Assembly (NCBI RefSeq): GCF_021155765.1
Contig: NC_060116.1
Location: 7,626,001-7,690,000, forward strand
Direction: 5' to 3'
DNA: 64,000 nucleotides
Source of the DNA: Diprion similis
Lineage: Eukaryota > Arthropoda > Insecta > Hymenoptera > Diprionidae
A model generated the notes under the pieces. It was not told the DNA's origin and did no database searches. It saw nothing but the letters and a program-made list of their open reading frames with translations. Made by a program: the position numbers and the translations under genes. Below are positions 50,694-61,737 of this stretch, in pieces; position 1 is the first letter of the stretch; each line of letters begins with the position of its first letter.

Positions 50694-52623
50694 ATGACGA
50701 TGCAAAACGTAGATTGGCTTGACGAAGGCTTCATGCAAAAGGTATTGCGAAAGGCTGAAAATGACGAATCCATAGAGGTATCTGCGATAAATATCAAAGC
50801 GGCAACGGCGACAGGTGACAATTATTCAAGTGATATACATCGTATCGCGGTAGAATATTCCCGGATACAACATGGTCTTAGAACTCAGGAGAAAACATCA
50901 CTCCTAGCAAAAGTCGCACCCCAAGATGCCGTACGAGGAGATCTGGTAGGTACCGAAGTAAAATTCTCAGTTACGATACTTACACTCAGTTCCTGTCGAT
51001 CAAGTTGTTTCTTCTGTTAAATAGATTGCGGAGGCAGGAGTATTTGATATCGAGCAGGCAGTGATGTCTGTTACGTTGCCAGAGATGGAGAAACTACTAT
51101 CACAGTTTTCTTCAACGTTATTGGGTGCTCGATTTCTATACGTTCGGAATGAGAATCCAACAACTGTAATCATCGAGGATTTGGCACCCAAGGGTTTCAG
51201 GCTAGCTAATCGTCAAGCAGGTCTAGATTTGGATCACTGTTTGTTCGCTATGAGAAATCTCGCTCAATTTCATGCCGCTTCAATTGCACTTGAAGAAAAG
51301 GTATTCAAATACTACTACCATCATTTCAAAAGAATTCCTTATCCGGAAATCACTATAAAATCTACCGAATCAGACGAACTGATCGTTTTAATCGATACCA
51401 ATATACGTTTACCTTGTCTCTTTGATTAAATAATTTTGCATACGTCAAATTTCAGGATCCGAAGGCATTGGCAAAGTACAATATGGGGCTATTTCACAAG
51501 GATCGAAAACCTGTAATGAAATCGTTCTTTGGAATAAGTGTGAAAAGTCTTGCACGTGCGATAGCTGACTGTAACGAACTGAATCCAAGGTAGTACATGG
51601 CGGAATTGAACTCCGCGTCACTCGGACAAATAGAAATTTTGAATTTTAATTTTAATAGTTGAATTGTTTTTTCTGAACACAGAATTATAGAGAAACTTAA
51701 TAAGCTATCCGATGTCGTCTACGAAAAGGCATGCGAGGCTACCGTCATTAGCGAGGATGATTTTTACGTTCTTAACCATGGAGATTGCTGGGTAAACAAT
51801 ATGATGTTCAAGTACGATGAACGACAAAAGCCTGTCGATCAAATATTCGTAAGTGATTTTAATGCATAAGAGCTATTATAATTCTGTACATTCGCTTATT
51901 CAGATGCAATCGTAGCAACTGTCAGATTGTTGTCTCAGCGTCAAATAATGGTACGGTATCAGATAAGAGTGCAAGTCCTAGGTTTTGCGACTGGACTTAA
52001 GTAATTGAGGGATTACGTATAAATTTATCGTATCTAACTTCGGGCAAATTTTAGTGCAAACGTCTTTGTATACTGTACCCTTACTGTCAAAAGCGGCTTG
52101 AAATGGCAGTGTGCGGCCATGTTATTTTTATTCTCCTCATATGAATCAAGACAGCGTCAAACGGTACTATGAAAAACGTATTGTCAGATTACAAAAGTTA
52201 AAATATATTTCTGAATCCCAGGTGGATTTTCAACTGTGCCATCGAGGCTCACCAGTGGATGACATTCTTTACTTTATTGGTACGAGTCCATCCGATGAGG
52301 TCCGGCAACATCATCGGGAACGACTTCTGGTAGAGTATCACACCTCTTTGGCCAGCACTATGACCAAACTTAAGTGCGAAAGGGAAGCTCTGAGCTTTGA
52401 TAACTTACAAAAGGAGCTGAAGCAGCGAGCTTTTTGCGAAGTCGCTGCAAGTATGACAGTGCTGCCAATCGTTATGCTCGATAAGGGTGAAGTCCTTGAT
52501 GTTGGTGAAATCATGCAGGCGGACGGGGAATATGATAACCCAAGCTACCGCGGAAAGTCGTACATCAAGATCATGAGCAGACTTTTGCCGTTGTACGATA
52601 GTATGGGCTTACTTGACGCTTGA
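50694..52623 (+). CDS. EcKL locus 3: ecdysteroid kinase-like protein, 409 aa
   Basis: Exons: 50,694-50,945; 51,025-51,300; 51,456-51,589; 51,683-51,848; 52,222-52,623. The same five exon sizes as loci 1 and 2 give 409 aa ending in TGA. Motifs: GDNY at 41-44, Lys73 (LLAK), THE-type hinge replaced by TTVIIEDLAPKGFRL in exon 2, HGDCWVNN at 253-260, VDFQLCHRGSP from 277. It is predicted to phosphorylate small hydroxylated compounds such as ecdysteroids. The first ATG was chosen to give the conserved 252-bp exon 1, and a second Met two codons later is equally possible. A poly(A) signal AATAAA lies at 52,686-52,691, 63 bp past the stop. Confidence 0.94.
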
Positions 52624-52685
52624 AAATCTGATATAACTGTGAATTTCTTTCTAATGTATAAATACTGTAACGATTTTAATACAAC

Positions 52686-52691
52686 AATAAA
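52686..52691 (+). terminator. Polyadenylation signal, EcKL locus 3
   Basis: A canonical AATAAA hexamer 63 bp after the locus 3 stop codon. It is followed by an AT-rich simple repeat (TAATAATAATAA-type, to about 52,745). Confidence 0.5.
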
Positions 52692-53417
52692 TTGTATATA
52701 TTGTATATAATAATAATAATGTACATAATAATAATACATTGTATAATTTTTTGTGCTGAAAAATACGAATTATTGCAGGACATGATGTTCGATTTCGGAA
52801 TACTCGAAATTACAAATTTTCCGCTTTCGCTTAACCTTCGAATGCCATTTAATCTGGATTAAAGTAAATTTACGTATGTTTTTGAATAATTTGAAACTTC
52901 ACCCTAAAATAGGAAGACGAAGGGAATGAATTAAAAATCAGAAAAAATTAAGGTGTTATTTTTTCATCATTTTGAACCGATTGGAGGGGTTCCAGCATGG
53001 ATTTTTTTTACCCCAAGTAAGGACCACCTTAGTATACATATGAATATAAATATACGGAACTTGACTCAATTTTTGTAGAAGTTGAACAGATCGTCACTCA
53101 ATCCACCTCTGATCCGTTACCAGATGATATGCGTTGTGAAAACGGTGTGTCGAGGTCGCGAAAATTTACATTGATAAAATGATATTCCCACAGGGTTCGA
53201 AGGGTACTAATTCGTATTTTCTTATATTTGGTATTTACCTTTGAATTTAACCACGCCGGCAATGATGTTAGGTTCCATACAATTTTAAGCAATTCAAAAA
53301 AAAGTTTTTGTTACGCCCTACGAGAAATATATTATATTTATAACCGATCGTATCAGCGCCTTTTCGTAGAGTGTCTCTCGGTCAGTGCGGATTGCTTTTC
53401 TCACCTGCTAGTCTTAC
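52692..53417. other. Intergenic DNA between EcKL locus 3 and the fold-back element
   Basis: It starts with an AT-rich simple repeat and then continues as AT-rich sequence with no supported gene. Confidence 0.4.
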
Positions 53418-54842
53418 ATATCTCTCGTTCGACGTCAAACCGTACACTAAATTTTAATCAATGACTCCGATTTTTTAAAATTTTACAGACGCATTCTACT
53501 AATGAAATAATGGTGTACGTGTTTCGCGAAAAAAATTTGCGATTTTTCTTGAAGAAGACATGCATGGTTGAAAATTGCAGGAAATCACGATAAACGTGGC
53601 GCATGCGAACGTTCAAACTCCTGTATCGTCGAATGCATTAGTCGTACAAAAAAATGCACGAGATCGATTTTGTAGATCTTGAGTCATTCTATGCAGTGAT
53701 ATAATTCAAATTTGCGTTTGACATTATTAAATAATTATTATTTTGTTCATAAATTTCATTAGCGATTTTCATTAGCAACTCACCAACTTAAAATTTTGAA
53801 AAAAATATCATCGTGTTCCCACTCCAATTCTGAAGAAACATTCAAAATTAGAAAATGAAAAGTCACCACGTCGCATGGAAAAGGACCTTGCGACGGTTTA
53901 GGAAGCACAATCAAAAGATTAGCCACAAGAGCAAGTTTGCAAAATATAAGTGACCCAATAAATAACCCTGCCAAATATTTCACGTGGGTCAACGAAAATA
54001 TTAAAAATATTAATATTGAATTATTTTCTCTTGATGATTATAAAACGGAAGTTCAAGAGTTTCAAAACCGTTTCGAGAAAGCGCAGATTATTCGCAGAAC
54101 TTCAATGTACCATTCATTTATTCCAGAAGAAAACGACAAAATTCAAGAAGAAATTACGTAATTAGCTATTAAGTCGACTATTGCAAATGTGTGCAAAAAA
54201 TAAAAATAAACACTCACTTGTGTTCCATTCATGTGTTCCGCTATTTCTGTTTGATCTATCGTCCTTGTATAAACGTTGGTACTCTGCGCTGACGACAGCC
54301 GACCGTGCGACATGTTAAGCCGCCGCGCTGCGCGGTCCCACTCTTTTTGAGTAATAAAAAATGGTAGACCTCATTCGGAGTCCATTTTCAAATTTTGAGT
54401 GTTTCTACAAAGTTGAAGTGGGAACACGATGATATTTTTTTCAAAATATCAAGTTGTTGAGTTGTTAATGAAAATCGCTAATGAAATTTATGAACAAAAT
54501 AATAATTATTCAATAATGTCAAACGCAAATTTAAATTATATCACTGCACAGAATGACTCAAGCCCTTCAAAATCAATGCCTTGCATTTTTTTGTACGACC
54601 AATGGATTCGAAGATACAGCAGTTTGAATGTTCGCATGTGCGACGTTTATCTTGATTTCCTGCAGTTTTCGACCATGCATATCTTCTTCAAGAGACATCT
54701 CAAATTTTTTTTCACGAAACACGTACACCATTATTTCATTAGTAGAATACGTCTGTAAAATTTGAAAAAAATCGGAGTCACTTATTAAAATTTTTACCAA
54801 AAACGTACGGTTTGACGTGGAATGAGCGATATACGAGTATAT
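53418..54842. mobile_element. Fold-back DNA element with long terminal inverted repeats (about 1.4 kb)
   Basis: The left arm (about 53,418-53,858) and right arm (about 54,382-54,842) are imperfect reverse complements. Matched landmarks are GACTCCGATTTTT (53,463) with AAAAAATCGGAGTC (about 54,766), AATAATGGTGTACGTGTTTCG (53,507) with CGAAACACGTACACCATTATT (about 54,715), and ATCATCGTGTTCCCACT (53,808) with AGTGGGAACACGATGAT (54,417). The arms are about 440-460 bp and the unpaired centre about 520 bp. The arms have diverged and small indels are present, so the insertion is not recent. No clean target-site duplication was recognised. The centre holds a protein fragment (separate entry). It may be a non-autonomous derivative of a cut-and-paste DNA transposon. 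Confidence 0.85.
53861..54161 (+). pseudogene. Decayed transposon-protein fragment (HGKGPCDG motif)
   Basis: Between the fold-back arms, the + strand reads SHGKGPCDGLGSTIKRLATR, then about 75 residues including FTWVNENIKNINIELFS, an E/Q-rich helix and TSMYHSFIPEEN, ending at TAA (54,159-54,161). An in-frame TGA precedes the motif (near 53,856) and no Met start exists, so it is broken. From memory, this HGKGxCDGxGGTxKR and YHxFIP pattern is the C-terminal part of a large family of uncharacterised, transposon-associated proteins in arthropods. I cannot name the family with certainty. The rest of the coding region is missing, which fits an internally deleted element. Confidence 0.6.
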
Positions 54843-55098
54843 CATTTCCTCACACGCCGAATCATGTCATAGAAATCGTAAAAAGTTTTCATAAAGTAAA
54901 CCAAGATGAAAGGTAATAAATTTCGTTTCACTTTGACGGTAATCACCCAACCGCTCTTGACGTTGCCAATAAGACAATAAGATGATTGCAGTGCTCAACA
55001 CATTATCACCTGCCGTATGAGTATTCAGTGTACATACACTTGCAGGTAAGCTTACGGAAATTGAACTGCACTACGGTATAATACGAGTCTATACATCC

Positions 55099-55106
55099 TA
55101 TATAAA
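55099..55106 (+). promoter_or_regulatory. TATA box, EcKL locus 4
   Basis: TATATAAA lies 411 bp upstream of the ATG, close to the TATA-ATG spacing of loci 2, 3 and 5. No clear initiator was seen. Confidence 0.4.
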
Positions 55107-55509
55107 TTTACGCACTTGTTATCGCTTTTTACAAAGATAGCAAAATTTAGTACCAGCAGATCGTTTCTGCGAGGCATTTGCCATAGACACGATATAAATA
55201 ACATGCAACTCCATGCACTCATCACCGCATTCTTGCTTTCGCGACGAGTGGAAGACAGGTTTTTGCTGAATTAAGTTTGACTCTTTTCCTATTTTCTCCT
55301 CTGTCGTTGCCATTGTTTTCCCAACCAAGAAATTCACACAGTGATCGGAATTGAATTGTACGCGGAATTTCCAAGCTCGCGCACAGTAAAGCTTCACTCG
55401 TCAGACAAGATCATCTTAAAATTTTTTCTTACCTGTTGCACATTATTCTGGTGTGCAGTTTCACTTTATTTACTGCATACAGTATAATTGTGTATTTGCG
55501 GATTTAGCA

Positions 55510-57350
55510 ATGGTGCAAGAAACCCCGGTTTGGCTCAACGCCTCTTACGTGCAGAAGGTGCTACGAAAAGCTGAAAATGATGAATCGATCGAGGTTTCTG
55601 ATATCACCGTAAAACCGGCCACAGCGAAAGGAGAAAATTATTTGAGTGCTATGTACCGTGTGACATTTAAATTTTTGCGGATCTCGGGTGGACGAAAAGT
55701 TGGAGAGGAAAAATCTATTATAGTAAAAACAACATTGGAAGGCACCTCGTTGGCAGAATTGGTAACAGTCTGGTGAAAATTATTCACTCAATTTTATATA
55801 AGCATGATTTTTCTCACGACCATTTACTGTACCAATTAGATTGAGGAATTGGAAGTTTTCTGTACTGAGCTGTCGGTGATGTCGGTTACATTGCCAAAAA
55901 TGAACGAAGTCTCGTCAAAAGCATCCTTGCCGCCATTGGGTGCAGAATGTCTGTACCACCAGTACGAGAAACCAACTCATGTGGTAATTGAAGATTTGGC
56001 ACCAAAAGGGTTCACGATGGCTGATCGCGAAAACGGTCTGGATCTAGACCACTGCTTAGTAGCGATTCGAAATCTGGCCAGGTTTCACGCAGCTTCAGTT
56101 GCACTTTTAGAAAAGGTGAACACGTGTCTACCATAATTAGCTGTATCATGCAAGTTCACACTTTCGATTTATTCACATTATATTCAGATATATCATATTA
56201 TAATTGTTCATTTCACTCACATAATATATTCGCCGAAGGATCCCGACGCACTTGCGACGTACAACAAGGGGTTATATCGCAAGAATCAGACTCCTTTACT
56301 CATTAATTATCTTAAAGGATGTGTCAGATCGCTTGCTAATGTAACATCCGATTGGCGCGAATTGAGTCCAAGGTAACAATTAGAATTAATTCAATTAAAT
56401 GATACGGCTTAATCGCCAGAAACTGAATTTCAGGTTGCTAATGCTAAATGGTAAATAATTTTTTGTATCTCAGAATATCGGAAAAAATTCTAAAACTATC
56501 AGATGTCGTCTTCGACAAGGGATGCGAGGCTGTTCAGTTTCGAAAAGATGAATTCACTGTTCTCAACCACGGAGATCTTTGGATAAACAATATATTGTTC
56601 GTCTATGATGAACGGTGTCAACCTGTTAATTCTATATTCGTAAGTGAACTTCATGTATACTTTACACTAACAGCTTTCATTTGAGCTTGCCATTTACGCA
56701 AATGTTTATTATTTTTAATAATGTTCCCTGCATTTACGAGCGTCATTATAACTTATTGACCGAGAGAATACAAACAATGCGATCGGTTAATTATCCACAC
56801 AAGCGACTTCTCATGAACGTTGAAAATAAACATTCACATTTATATTTTGTTTAAATATATTACACAAGATAAAGAGTTTGTATTTGGATTTTTCATGGGG
56901 TGTAATTCCATCGTGAGGACAAGAATTTATTTTCATTTTTCATCACAGGTGGATTTTCAATTATGTTACCGTGGCTCACCAGCAAACGACATTCTATACT
57001 TTATTGGTACAAGTCCGACTGACGATGTCCGAGTGTTACACCGAGAATTGCTTCTGCGCGAGTATCACACCTCGTTGGCCATTGCCATGGTGAATATGAA
57101 TTGCAGTACCGAAGTACCGAGCTTTGAAAATCTCCAAGATGTATTGAAGAAGCGAGCTTTTTTGGAAGTGGTTGCCAACATGGTATCACTGCCGATTGTT
57201 ATGATTGAAAAAGGAGCAGACCTCGACCTTTCAAAAATCGCGGATTCAGCGGATGAAAGTAGTCATTCAGGTTACCATAGAAAGGCGTACAAGGAAGTCA
57301 TGGTCAGGGTTCTGCCACTATACGATAGCCTAGGATTATTGGATGTGTAA
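55510..57350 (+). CDS. EcKL locus 4: ecdysteroid kinase-like protein, 409 aa
   Basis: Exons: 55,510-55,761; 55,840-56,115; 56,239-56,372; 56,474-56,639; 56,949-57,350. Identical exon sizes and phases give 409 aa ending in TAA. Landmarks: GENY at 41-44, Lys73 (IIVK), THVVIEDLAPKGF in exon 2, HGDLWINN at 253-260 (the classic family form) and VDFQLCYRGSP from 277. It is predicted to be an active small-molecule kinase. A frame open upstream of this ATG exists from 55,453, but MVQETPVWLN aligns with the paralog N-termini, so the start is set at 55,510. The fold-back element lies immediately upstream of its promoter region. Confidence 0.94.
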
Positions 57351-57933
57351 AGACGTTTGAAGGCAATCGGTAATCTATGCGCCACTGTGCATTTTGCAAT
57401 TAAAACAGAATACCGACATTTGATATAAAACTTTTTGGATTTGTATAAACTGAAACTTCCGAATCACTTCTCCCACCAACCTCCAGCTTATATCATAGTT
57501 TACATCCAGAAGGTAGCTTGATCCCAATGGAATGAGTCGAGCCCTTCGACGAGTCGGAAGCCTGGCCTCAGTTTAGAGGGCAATATCGTAAGATAAAAGT
57601 GTATGCATAAGATAATAATATTAGAATGCTCACTGCGGTGGTGGGGGTACCGGATAGAAAGAGAGGGAGCAAGAAATAGCTCCGAGGTGAAGTGCTGTCT
57701 TTTTCTACCAGCTACCAGAAAGACTGTACCGGTATGAAAGAGACCACACTTCACCTTACTTCACCAAGCCATGCAGTGAGCAATGCAATTGCATTGCAGT
57801 TCAGTGGACAGCACGAACGACGTCCAGACCAGTGCTGTCATTTAAGGCAAGTTTCAAGCGGGTCGTAAAGCCACGGTCTCGATCTTCATCAGTCTATAGT
57901 CCAACACGAGCCAGATACTTTTTTCTGCAATTG
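57351..57933. other. Intergenic DNA after EcKL locus 4
   Basis: No gene is seen. A perfect 18-bp palindrome, GCAATGCAATTGCATTGC, lies at 57,780-57,797. Confidence 0.4.
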
Positions 57934-58079
57934 TCTACAGAATTGATTTTCTTGCTGGAAAATTTTCGGCAGCATCCCCTGAATGTTAATTTGACTTGGT
58001 GGGACGTCGGGGGTTAAGCTTCAGTTACATTCAGGGGACACCTTCAAACATTTTTCAACAAGAAAATCGATTCTGTAGA
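57934..58079. repeat. Long imperfect hairpin (about 53-bp arms)
   Basis: The left arm (57,934-57,986, starting TCTACAGAATTGATTTTCTT) is the imperfect reverse complement of the right arm (58,027-58,079, ending AAGAAAATCGATTCTGTAGA). The loop is about 40 nt. Both arms end at the loop with a perfect TCCCCTGAATGT / ACATTCAGGGGA pairing. It could be a small fold-back or MITE remnant, or a transcribed hairpin precursor. Confidence 0.75.
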
Positions 58080-59247
58080 AGAGTGTAGAACCCATTTTTT
58101 TTTGCTCTGGCTCCTGGACTGTTAAGGTCTGACGACATCTACCGGGTTCTTGGGATCGCATAATTACCGATCGTCACGCCACATATGGCCGACCACATAC
58201 ATATGTGTGTGTGTGTGTAGTGAACTTCTTTGACGTTACGTTTAGAAGGCGAGCTCCAAAAGCAATACGGCTGGTATAAATGCTGTAATCTGTATACAAT
58301 GTGTATGCATGATACTCATATTAATGAAATTGCTGGGAAATAGTGTTTCATAATTTGCAAGTGGTGAGAATTGGAAGTAATCGTAGAATCGAAGCTAAAT
58401 TACTAGCGCCCCATTAGAGCATCGTCGCGATCGGTACGCCTGCTATTCATTTTCAGCTCTGACCTGCGGTAATGTATGGCTTTTTTTCTCACGACAAGTG
58501 AAGTAAGAACAGAAATAATTAGAGCATAATTTTACCTCAAACTAATTCCTGGAAACATGAGTCATATCCACGGATTTCACGTGTGCATTCCTGCCATGAT
58601 CGCGTGCATGAACATAGAGTAAGTTGTAACGCTTTATTTTGCCATTCGAATGTTGTTTAAAATTGAACTGGTTACCTCTACCGGAGAGTACAGGATGTCA
58701 CACAATCATACAAAGCTGAGTCGGTTAAGAATGTGTTCTTTGCATTCGCTTTTATAATTTACACTGACGCCACCACGTTCGATTTTATCAATAATTTCCA
58801 GCACAGCACTATCTCGTTACAAGATTCCTTGTTACGACAAAATTTTCTCTTCGTTCCACTCGAGCGAGTTTTACAGCTTCCTACACTCTACCCGCGTACC
58901 TGAGGTCTCTCAACTTTGGCGCGGACGCCTCGTTATAAGCGAACGAGCGAATCCGTGAATCATATTTGTTTAGACACCAAATTTGTGTAAATAACTGTGA
59001 TTCTCTTGTATCGAGTACTAGAGATTTACCTAAACTTCAGTACAACAGGTGTGTAGCATTTACCTTCGTAACATTAAATGGGTTTAGAGTCTGGGTAAAA
59101 AATATAACGATGTCCATGTTACGGAATAAAAGTAGAAGTCGTTACGCTTGGAAATACGTTTATCGTTACCAATAAACCAAACGATACGATAGATGTCAGA
59201 CATAAACATGTAGCACCGACGAGTTCATGTCATGTAGAACTAGCTCA
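58080..59247. other. Intergenic DNA with a (TG)n microsatellite
   Basis: It contains a TG run at 58,204-58,218. No EcKL exon remnant or other gene was recognised in the remaining 1.1 kb. Confidence 0.4.
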
Positions 59248-59256
59248 TATATATAA
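59248..59256 (+). promoter_or_regulatory. TATA-like box, EcKL locus 5
   Basis: TATATATAA lies 412 bp upstream of the locus 5 ATG, matching the spacing in locus 4. It may be a relic, since the gene is broken. Confidence 0.3.
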
Positions 59257-59659
59257 TACACGTTTGAAATATCTGTCATGAATTTTCTGCATGATTCACA
59301 CCGATTCACGACAGTTATGATGCGAAATTTTAGACATTGTCTAATTTACACAACGTAAAAGCATGTATACAAAGTATCCAACCGGGTAGGAATCGGGAAT
59401 GACCCTGATGGAACGTCGACACCTGCTCTACAACTCTCGTATCTTATCTAATTAACTGCCTTGACTTCATTTTATCAAATTTACAGACTCATGTCAGTTG
59501 TTTCTATATCGTGAAGAAATTCGCAAACTAGTCCCTGTAAGACGAGAGAATAATCAACGGGCTGTCAAATTTTTTTGATACTGACTGTTAGATATAATTA
59601 TTGCCAAGTTTCAATAGCATTGACTTATGATGATGATCGGACATTTTTAGCATTTGGCT

Positions 59660-60609
59660 ATGGCGTTACAAATCCCGACATGGCTGGACACATTTCACGT
59701 ACAAAAGGTTTTGCGGAAATTTCAAAACAACGAATCCACCGAGATATCTGGTATAAGTATTACCTCAGCGGCGGCTAAAGGGGATAATTATGCGAGTGAA
59801 ATATATCGTGTCGCCGTGGACTTGCAGCGTCTTCAAGAGGATCGTAAAATTCAAGAGAAAATACCTTTGATAGTAAAAATGGCACTTCAACATGGAATTT
59901 TGAAGGAAATGGTAACAATCCAACAATAATTGCCTAGTACAATTTTCAGTGGTCCGTTTTCTGTTTACTGTTACTGACTGTGTCGAACAGATAGCTGATG
60001 TTGGATTCTTTGAAACGGAATTATCAATGATTTCGGTTGTATTGCCACGCATAAAGAAAATCCTTGCGGCATTAACTACGGCGCAAATAGCACCCTATTG
60101 TCTGTACACTCAGTATGAGGAACCGGTTCACATATTCATGGAGGACTTGGTATGTAAAGGCTTTCGAATGGCTGTTCGCCAAAAAGGCATGGATCTGAAT
60201 CATAGTTTGCTTGCCATGCAGAGTCTCGCTTTATTTCACGCCAGTTCAGTTGCCCTCAGAGGAAAGGTAAGAGTTAACATCAATGTCACAGCCGTCCATT
60301 TTAAACTTGAGTCTTGATCGGTGAACAAATGATGTAAAAATTGTAGGTTTAGACTTGTAGTAGTGTAGCATAGTGAACTGTAGCAAACTGCGACGTTGAA
60401 TTGCTGTAGCTGTTTGATATAATTTCGTTACTCAATAACCAATAAATTTTGAAATTGTACGCAGTGAGATTTACGTGAATTATTTTGAAAAGTCTAAACA
60501 CTCTTCGTCAATTCGTGCAAAGATTCGATTTTCGAAGATTTCGATTTTTCGAAATATCATAACCACATTACTTCCGCTGTACGATAGTATGGGGCTGCTA
60601 GATGTGTGA
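59660..60609 (+). pseudogene. EcKL locus 5: internally deleted ecdysteroid kinase-like pseudogene
   Basis: Exons 1 (59,660-59,911) and 2 (59,991-60,266) are intact and of standard size. They carry GDNY at 41-44, Lys73 and a changed hinge, VHIFMEDLVCKGFRM. Exons 3 and 4 and nearly all of exon 5 are missing. After about 290 bp of unrelated AT-rich sequence, only the last 16 or so codons of exon 5 remain (TTLLPLYDSMGLLDV then TGA, to 60,609). The catalytic HGD and DFQ motifs are gone. Read-through of exon 2 past its donor would stop at 60,317, giving a 192-aa truncated product with no kinase core. The ATG at 59,660 rather than an upstream TTG is used to match paralogs. It is a clear deletion pseudogene unless expressed as a truncated product. 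Confidence 0.9.
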
Positions 60610-61737
60610 AAACTTCATTAACGCTTGAATTCTCTCTGATACTGATTATTGGGCGTTTGGGATTATGAATAAGTGGTTTATAAAAAATTGTCAGACATTT
60701 GGGTGAATTTTAAGATCTGTAAATTAAAATTGAAGATCAAACAAATGAAATATCTTTTTTCATATGTCTTTTTTTTCAAACTACCATGGCGCACTTCAAG
60801 TACGCATATATGTGTCCTGCTATTCGATATAATACTATCTATCAGGAGATAACCTCATCCCCGCAGGTATTCTGATCGACAGTGTGAGCCAAGCTTAGCG
60901 AAGTCGGAGAAATACAGGGATCCTCATAGATCCGAGTCATCACACCAATGGCTCATATCCAAAACACGACCTTATTTCTATGTGTTCAATCTAGCCTTCT
61001 GATTGACTGAGAAAATCTATTCACGCAATGAGATGGCTGGGTTTAGTCCCCACGTAGGCATCTTGAGATAAGCCTGCGTTCGACGAGCGGGCTTATAATA
61101 ATCCGTTATCAGAGGCGATTTAGTTGAGTCACACCTCTGCACGCATCTTGAAATAAAAAGGTGTGACCTACGAGAACAGTGAAGTGTCTTGCACAATTTG
61201 ATAAACGGTGCATTGCTTAGCTGGCAATACGGTAATTAGCAGAAACTCAGTATTACGCTGTGAGATATTCTAAGTCAATAAAGAAGGAAAATACATACTG
61301 GTTCGATTGGATGTCAATAACGTGGTAAGAGATTGTTTCGTGGTATGCAGCCACGCATATGTGTACACGTGGATGAGACTTGTTTGACGTTACCTAACGT
61401 GCCAAGCAACCCAAGGCAGTTCAAAAACAGAATGTGAGTTATGCGAATTGCATACGGTTATATTGCACATGCAGCTGGTATACGCGACAAAATAAAAAAT
61501 AATTTTCATTTCTATTTGAAAAAAAAGTACGTGAAATAACTAATCAAATATCAAATATCAATTAGTTTAATTCAATTAATTAGTTCAATTCAAAGTCTGT
61601 AAAATTTCATATTTTGAATAAATTGATATATTACTTTCATTGTTTGAGCTGCAACTTGCGTCACTGACAGGCCAGATCCACGTGTGTTTACTCTCAAGTT
61701 GTTATCATTGAAATTATTGATAAGATAGTACTCAGAT
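60610..61737. other. Intergenic DNA between EcKL loci 5 and 6
   Basis: About 1.1 kb with no gene seen. It contains AT-rich direct-repeat-like sequence around 61,540-61,590 (ATCAAATATCAAATATCAAT). No TATA box at the usual distance from the locus 6 ATG was recognised. Confidence 0.4.

Noticed and set aside
53780-53992. 70-codon minus-strand frame in the fold-back element
   Set aside because: Shadow of the arm and of the + strand HGKGPCDG fragment.
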